In this document: piece after piece, positions 60,096-64,000 of the stretch | How the letters are laid out: every line of letters begins with the position of its first letter | How positions within the stretch are numbered: position 1 is the stretch's first letter | Source: Streptomyces sp. NBC_00670 | Lineage (GTDB): Bacteria; Actinomycetota; Actinomycetes; Streptomycetales; Streptomycetaceae | Reading direction: 5' to 3' | Length of the DNA stretch: 64,000 bases | NCBI RefSeq assembly: GCF_036226765.1 | Contig: NZ_CP109017.1 | Coordinates: 5,829,001 to 5,893,000 of the forward strand | Notes under the pieces: generated by a model | Told to the model about the DNA's origin: nothing | What the model saw: only the letters and a program-made list of their open reading frames with translations | Databases searched by the model: none | Position numbers and translations under genes: made by a program

Positions 60096-61922
60096 GTGAG
60101 CACGACCGCCGACGAGCCGACCCGGGTGCCCTCCGCGGAGGGCACCCGGGCGGTGCCGGACGCGGGCGCCTCCGCCTCCCCGGCCGGGGCCCGCGTCGTC
60201 CTGGACGGTGCCGGGCTGGACGTCGGCGGTGTGGTGCGGCTCGCCGACAACGATGCCGCGCCGGTCGTCACGGCCGAGGCGCTGGCCCGGGTCCGGCGGG
60301 CCTGGGAGGCGGCCGAGCGGCTCGCCGCGCGCGGCCGGCTGTACGGGCGCGGGACCGGCGTCGGCGCGCACCGGCAGGTCGCCGTCGACGACGGGGACCA
60401 GGCCACCCACGGCCTGCGGCTGCTGCGCAGCCACGCGGGCGGCGGGGGAGCGGTACTGCCGGCCCGGCAGGCGCGCGCGATGCTCGCCGTCCGCACCAAC
60501 CAGCTGCTGGCCGGCGGCTCCGGCATCCACCCCGATTTCGTCGAGGCCCTCGCCGAGGCGCTGCGGCTGGGTGTCCACCCGTCGATCAGCGAGTACGGCT
60601 CGGTCGGCACGGGCGACCTGACGGCCCTGGCCCAGACGGCGCTCACCCTGCTGGGCGAACGCCCGTGGCTGGGCGGTGACCGGACCGCCGAAACGGCGAC
60701 CGGCCGGGCGGCGGCCCCGGCGGCGCCTCCGTCCGCGCGCACCGACGGGGGCGGGCCCTCGTGGGCAACGGGCGGGCACCCGTCGTCGCCGTACCGGGAC
60801 GGTTCCCCGATACCGGTGCCGCGCAGGCCGCGGAATGGCGCGGGCAGCCCGGAGGCGCCGAACGTCCCGGAACTGCCGGCGGGTGTCCCGCCCGTGGCGC
60901 AGTCGACCGGTGCTGCGGGGCCGTCGTCCCCGTCCGTCCCGCCGGAGGCCGCCGCCTCGGGTGTTCCGGGGGCGGGTCTGCCTACCCCCGTGACGTTGCG
61001 GCCCGGGGACGCGCTCGCGTTGCTCAGCAGCAACGCGCTCGCGCTCGGGCAGGCCGCGCTCGCCTGCCATGAGCTGGACGTCCTGCTGCGGGCCGCGCAC
61101 GCCGTGGCCGCGCTGTCGCTCGTCGCCGTCTCCGGGGCGACGGAGGCGTACGCCGCGCCCGTGCACGCCGTGCGCCCCTACCCCGGCCCCGCCCGCGCGG
61201 CCGCCGAGGTGCGGCGGCTGCTCGGGCTGCCCGACCGGCCGTCGCGCGGTGGCGGGCGGCGCATCCAGGACCCGTTCGGCTTCCGCGCCTTCCCGCAGGT
61301 GCACGGCGCCGCGCTCGACGCCGCCGACCGGCTGCGGCACGTCGTCGAGACCGAGATCAACTGCCCCACCGAGAACCCCCTCATCGCCCCGGCGGACGAC
61401 GCCGCGTACCACCACGGCGGCTTCTACGCCGCGCCCCTCGGCCTCGCCCTCGACGGGGCGGACCTCGCGCTGCTGGGCACCGCCCAGCTGTCCGCCGCGC
61501 GGCTGTCCGCGCTCGGGCGCGCGGACCTCACCGGGCTGCCGGCCTTCCTCGCGCAGGGCCCGGCGGGCAGCTCCGGGACGATGATCCTGGAGTACACCGC
61601 GCACTCCGCCCTCGCCGAGCTGCGCGCGTCGGCGGCTCCCGCGTCGGCGGGCCACGCCGTGCTCTCGCAGGGTCTGGAGGAGGCGGCCGGGTTCGCGTCC
61701 CAGGCCGCCCGTCAGGCGCTGCGGGCGGTGGACGCGTACCGGACAGTGCTGGCGTGCGAGCTGGTCGTGGCGGTGCGGGCGCTGCGGCTGAGCGGAGCGG
61801 GGCGGGAGGTGCCGGCCTTCGCCCTCGCGTCCGCGGGGCTGCCGGCCGCGACGGAGGATCGTCCGCTGACGGCGGACGTCTCCGCGGCGGCGGAGCGGCT
61901 ACGGCATCTGGCCGCGCTGTAG
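60096..61922 (+). CDS. Aromatic amino acid lyase homologue with disrupted MIO motif
   Basis: 608 residues, histidine/phenylalanine ammonia-lyase superfamily. Conserved features: catalytic-Tyr loop RLYGRGTGVG (Y83), RTNQLLAGGSG, ETEINCPTENPLI, and ILEYTAHSALAEL. The segment that should read GSVGASGDLAPL is GSVGTGDLTAL (168-178): ASG, whose cyclisation makes the MIO cofactor, is replaced by TG and the central Ser is missing. A Pro/Ala/Ser-rich insert of about 105 residues (~191-296) follows directly. It is likely an inactive or repurposed lyase. Start GTG at 60096, 13 bp after the binding-protein gene; no clear ribosome binding site. Confidence 0.8.
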   Translation: MSTTADEPTRVPSAEGTRAVPDAGASASPAGARVVLDGAGLDVGGVVRLADNDAAPVVTAEALARVRRAWEAAERLAARGRLYGRGTGVGAHRQVAVDDGDQATHGLRLLRSHAGGGGAVLPARQARAMLAVRTNQLLAGGSGIHPDFVEALAEALRLGVHPSISEYGSVGTGDLTALAQTALTLLGERPWLGGDRTAETATGRAAAPAAPPSARTDGGGPSWATGGHPSSPYRDGSPIPVPRRPRNGAGSPEAPNVPELPAGVPPVAQSTGAAGPSSPSVPPEAAASGVPGAGLPTPVTLRPGDALALLSSNALALGQAALACHELDVLLRAAHAVAALSLVAVSGATEAYAAPVHAVRPYPGPARAAAEVRRLLGLPDRPSRGGGRRIQDPFGFRAFPQVHGAALDAADRLRHVVETEINCPTENPLIAPADDAAYHHGGFYAAPLGLALDGADLALLGTAQLSAARLSALGRADLTGLPAFLAQGPAGSSGTMILEYTAHSALAELRASAAPASAGHAVLSQGLEEAAGFASQAARQALRAVDAYRTVLACELVVAVRALRLSGAGREVPAFALASAGLPAATEDRPLTADVSAAAERLRHLAAL

Positions 61923-62278
61923 CGGCCGGCCGCGCGTGCGGGGCTCCGCCCCTGCGCCCCGGGGAGGGGAGCTTGGGTCGCGTTGTCGACTGACACCGGT
62001 GGGGGCTGGTCGCGCCCCGCGGCGGAGCCGCACATCAGACACAGCCCCGCGCCCCTTGAAGCCAGGGGGTGCCCCCTGCTTTCAAGGGGCGCGGGGAACT
62101 GCGCGAGCAACCACACTCCACCCGCACCCGAGAACGCACGGCACCGCCCGCAAGGGCGCGGGGCCGGGTCGGCCCCGAGTCACCAGCGCCCCGGAGGGGC
62201 CCCGCCCCGCCCGTCCGTCCGCCGGGGCGGTGGCCGGGGGCCGGCCCGCGCGCCGTCCCCCGCCCCGCCCGGAAGGGG
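61923..62278. repeat. 356-bp gap dominated by the composite intergenic repeat
   Basis: GGTCGCGCCCCGCGGCGGAG and CCGCACATCAGACACAG (from 62010) lead into a long nested hairpin (62045-62096): outer arms CCCCGCGCCCCTTGAA with perfect complement, inner CAGGGGG/CCCCCTG. GGAACTGCGCGA follows. This parallels the copy at 47547-47645. The rest (to 62278) is GC-rich without recognisable features. Confidence 0.75.
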
Positions 62279-63094
62279 CTAGCCCTTTCGGGCGACCGCG
62301 CCGTACATCGCGATGTCCTCGTCGCGGATCCCCTGCTCGCCCAACCCGTCCGGATGCCACTTGTGGACCTGGACGATCCCGGGATCGACCAGGTCGAGCC
62401 CCGTGAAGAACTCGTGCGCCTCGTCGATCGTCCGCAACCGCATCGGCATGTTCCGCGCCGCGTACTCGCGGGCCACCCGCCCGACCTCCTGCGGAGCGAA
62501 CTCCGCCGTGCCGATCGACATCGCCAGATAGCTCCCGGACGGCAGCGGCTCCAGCAGCCGCCGTACGACGCCCACCGCGTCGTCCGCGTCCAGCATGAAG
62601 TGGACGATCGCGATGACCGTCAGGGCGACCGGCTGCGACAGGTCCAGCGTCTCCCGCAGTTCCGGCGCGTCCAGGATGCTCCCCGGATCCCGCATGTCCG
62701 CCTCGACGTACGCCGTCTTCCCCTCGGGCGCGCTGGCCAGCAGTCCCTGGGAGAGCGTGAGCACGATCGGGTCGTTGTCGACGTAGACCACCCGTGACGC
62801 GGGCGCCACCGACTGGGCGATCTCGTGCAGATTGGGGGAGGTCGGGATGCCGGTGCCGATGTCGAGGAACTGCCGGATCCCGGCCTCCTCCGCCAGCCAC
62901 CGCACCGCGCGGTTCATCCAGTCGCGGTTGGCACGCATGTGGATCGGGAGCGCGGGCCACTCCCGCGACATCGCGTCGCCCGCCTCCTTGTCGGCCGGGT
63001 AGTAGTCCTTACCGCCCAGGATGTAGTCGTAGATGCGCGCCGAGTGCGCGCTCTCGGTGTCGATACGGTCGGCAGGCCATCCGTTGTCGGGCAA
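62279..63094 (-). CDS. SAM-dependent methyltransferase, DUF574 family
   Basis: 271 residues. The family-specific start DTESAHSARIYDYILGGKDYYPADK precedes the SAM-binding motif FLDIGTGIPTSPNLHEIA and VVYVDNDPIVLTLS. The TTG at 63094 is chosen since GGGGAGG lies 6 nt before it; the frame is open to another TTG at 63130. DUF574 genes are multi-copy in streptomycetes and usually sit next to XRE/DUF5753 regulators, as here (95 bp apart, same strand). Substrate unknown. Confidence 0.87.
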   Translation of the reverse strand: MPDNGWPADRIDTESAHSARIYDYILGGKDYYPADKEAGDAMSREWPALPIHMRANRDWMNRAVRWLAEEAGIRQFLDIGTGIPTSPNLHEIAQSVAPASRVVYVDNDPIVLTLSQGLLASAPEGKTAYVEADMRDPGSILDAPELRETLDLSQPVALTVIAIVHFMLDADDAVGVVRRLLEPLPSGSYLAMSIGTAEFAPQEVGRVAREYAARNMPMRLRTIDEAHEFFTGLDLVDPGIVQVHKWHPDGLGEQGIRDEDIAMYGAVARKG

Positions 63095-63189
63095 CGCGGC
63101 CCTCCCCTCACGTCGTAGGTGCAGTGACAACGACCACAGGAGACCAGGAGTTTCCGGAAACCCTCAAGTCCCCGGGGCAACAGCCGAGT

Positions 63190-64000
63190 TCACAGCTCCT
63201 TGCGGATCTCGCGGAGCACCGACTCCGTCTTCCGGGCCGGCGCCGCCTGCGCCCCGAGCCGGTCGAGCGCCTCGCGGTACACCACCACGTCGTCCTGCTT
63301 GTCCAGATACACCGCGCCCACCAGCCCGTTCAGGTACACGATGTCCGGCAGCTCCCGCGCCCGGAACCGGAAGACATGGAACGCGCCCGCCCGCATCGCC
63401 GGGTGCGGACCGTTGGCGAACGGCATGATCTGCACCGTCACCTGCGGCAGCCGGTTGACCTCGGTCAGATGGTCGAGCTGCTCCCGCATCACCTCCGGAC
63501 CGCCCACCGGCCACCGCAGCACCGTCTCGTCCAGCACCACCCATACCCGCGGCGGCGCCGGCCGCGACAGCAGCTCCTGGCGCCGCATCCGCAGCTGCAC
63601 CCGCCGCTCGGTCGCCTCGGCCGACGCGTGCGGGTTCCCCGCGGTCAGCAGCGCCCGTGCGTACGCCTCCGTCTGCAACAGCCCCGGCACGAACTGCGGC
63701 TCGTACGCGCGGATCTGCAACGCCGCCTGCTCCAGGCTCAGATACGCCGCGAACCAGTCCGGCAGCACATCGCGGTAGGTGTGCCACCAGCCGCGCTTGT
63801 TGGCCTCCCGCGCGGACTTCAGGAACGTGTCGATCTCCTGCTGGTCGGTGACGCCGTACGTCTGCAACAGCTTCTCGACGTCCGGCAGCCGCAGCCGGGC
63901 CACCTTCGCGGACTCCATCCGCCGGATCGTCGAATGGCTGACGCCGATCGCCTCACCGGCCTCCTCGAAGGTGAGCCCGGCCCGGCTGCGCAACTCCTCC
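63190..64000 (-). CDS. XRE-family regulator with DUF5753 domain (5' end outside window)
   Basis: About 270 residues visible. An N-terminal XRE helix-turn-helix is partly present (LRSRAGLTFEEAGEAIGVSHSTIRRMES), followed by the DUF5753 domain (~95-265) with AYEPQFVPGLLQTEAYARALL, VVLDETVLRWPVGG and VTVQIMPFANGPHPAM. The frame remains open through the window edge with GAG GAG codons before LRS, so the true start lies outside. These regulators are abundant in streptomycetes, often paired with short DUF397 or DUF574 genes. Confidence 0.9.
   Translation of the reverse strand, partial: EELRSRAGLTFEEAGEAIGVSHSTIRRMESAKVARLRLPDVEKLLQTYGVTDQQEIDTFLKSAREANKRGWWHTYRDVLPDWFAAYLSLEQAALQIRAYEPQFVPGLLQTEAYARALLTAGNPHASAEATERRVQLRMRRQELLSRPAPPRVWVVLDETVLRWPVGGPEVMREQLDHLTEVNRLPQVTVQIMPFANGPHPAMRAGAFHVFRFRARELPDIVYLNGLVGAVYLDKQDDVVVYREALDRLGAQAAPARKTESVLREIRKEL

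Noticed and set aside
1-64000. Looked for tRNA, rRNA, prophage or transposase genes.
   Set aside because: No cloverleaf-like sequence, integrase or transposase was recognised by eye.

Overview
The window is chromosomal DNA of a Streptomyces species: very high G+C, many GTG/TTG starts with GGAGG-type ribosome binding sites, lineage-specific genes (whiI, a cvn conservon, rok7B7, DUF3000, DUF4232, DUF5753/DUF574), and a gene order that closely resembles the S. coelicolor core chromosome from the ngc/xyl transporters through dxs, the beta-oxidation pair and whiI to hemE. I see no tRNA, rRNA, CRISPR array, prophage or intact insertion sequence.

Layout. 0-10 kb is a sugar uptake block: the 5' part of a secreted GH92 mannosidase gene, divergent ngcEFG (N-acetylglucosamine/chitobiose importer) with a DasR-like site in its promoter, the ROK regulator rok7B7, and xylFGH. 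10-19 kb holds dxs, an amino-acid permease, a NYN/PIN-like protein, a propeller-like orphan and the coupled fadA-fadB beta-oxidation pair behind two palindromic operators. 19-22 kb holds an RNase D-like nuclease, the sporulation regulator whiI with a recognisable sigma-WhiG promoter, and a DUF3000 gene. 22-30 kb contains three genes of coproporphyrin-dependent haem synthesis (hemE, hemY/cgoX, hemQ), with a rhomboid protease, a CoA-disulfide-reductase-like flavoprotein and a DUF4349 lipoprotein between them.

30-33 kb has a DUF692 protein with an extra C-terminal domain next to a TIGR04222-type membrane protein. Then follow a Pth2-like protein, a small CxxC protein, a polysaccharide deacetylase lipoprotein, a ZapE/AFG1 ATPase, a RibD-C reductase, murC and msrB (to 39 kb). 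39-44 kb carries a translationally coupled HSP90-family/TPR gene pair, the TPR gene broken by a one-base frameshift, with an orphan sugar-binding lipoprotein upstream. 44-50 kb has a DUF4232 lipoprotein, a Ser/Thr kinase divergent from an ECF sigma factor, and a MarR regulator divergent from a leaderless cupin gene followed by a lipase-like hydrolase. 50-62 kb has a glycine-betaine type ABC importer whose binding-protein gene lies 6.7 kb away, beyond a hydrolase, an AraC-type remnant and the four-gene conservon cvnABCD. An aromatic-amino-acid-lyase homologue with a disrupted MIO motif follows the binding protein. The window ends in a DUF574 methyltransferase and an XRE/DUF5753 regulator cut by the edge.

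A composite, mostly palindromic intergenic repeat recurs at many gene ends (about 13.7, 18.8, 22.2, 36.5, 47.6, 53.6 and 62.0 kb) and abuts the truncated AraC gene. The most unusual items are the DUF692 fusion with its membrane neighbour, the ammonia-lyase homologue lacking an ASG triad, and the bacterial HSP90-TPR pair. All calls are from reading the sequence; no database search was run.
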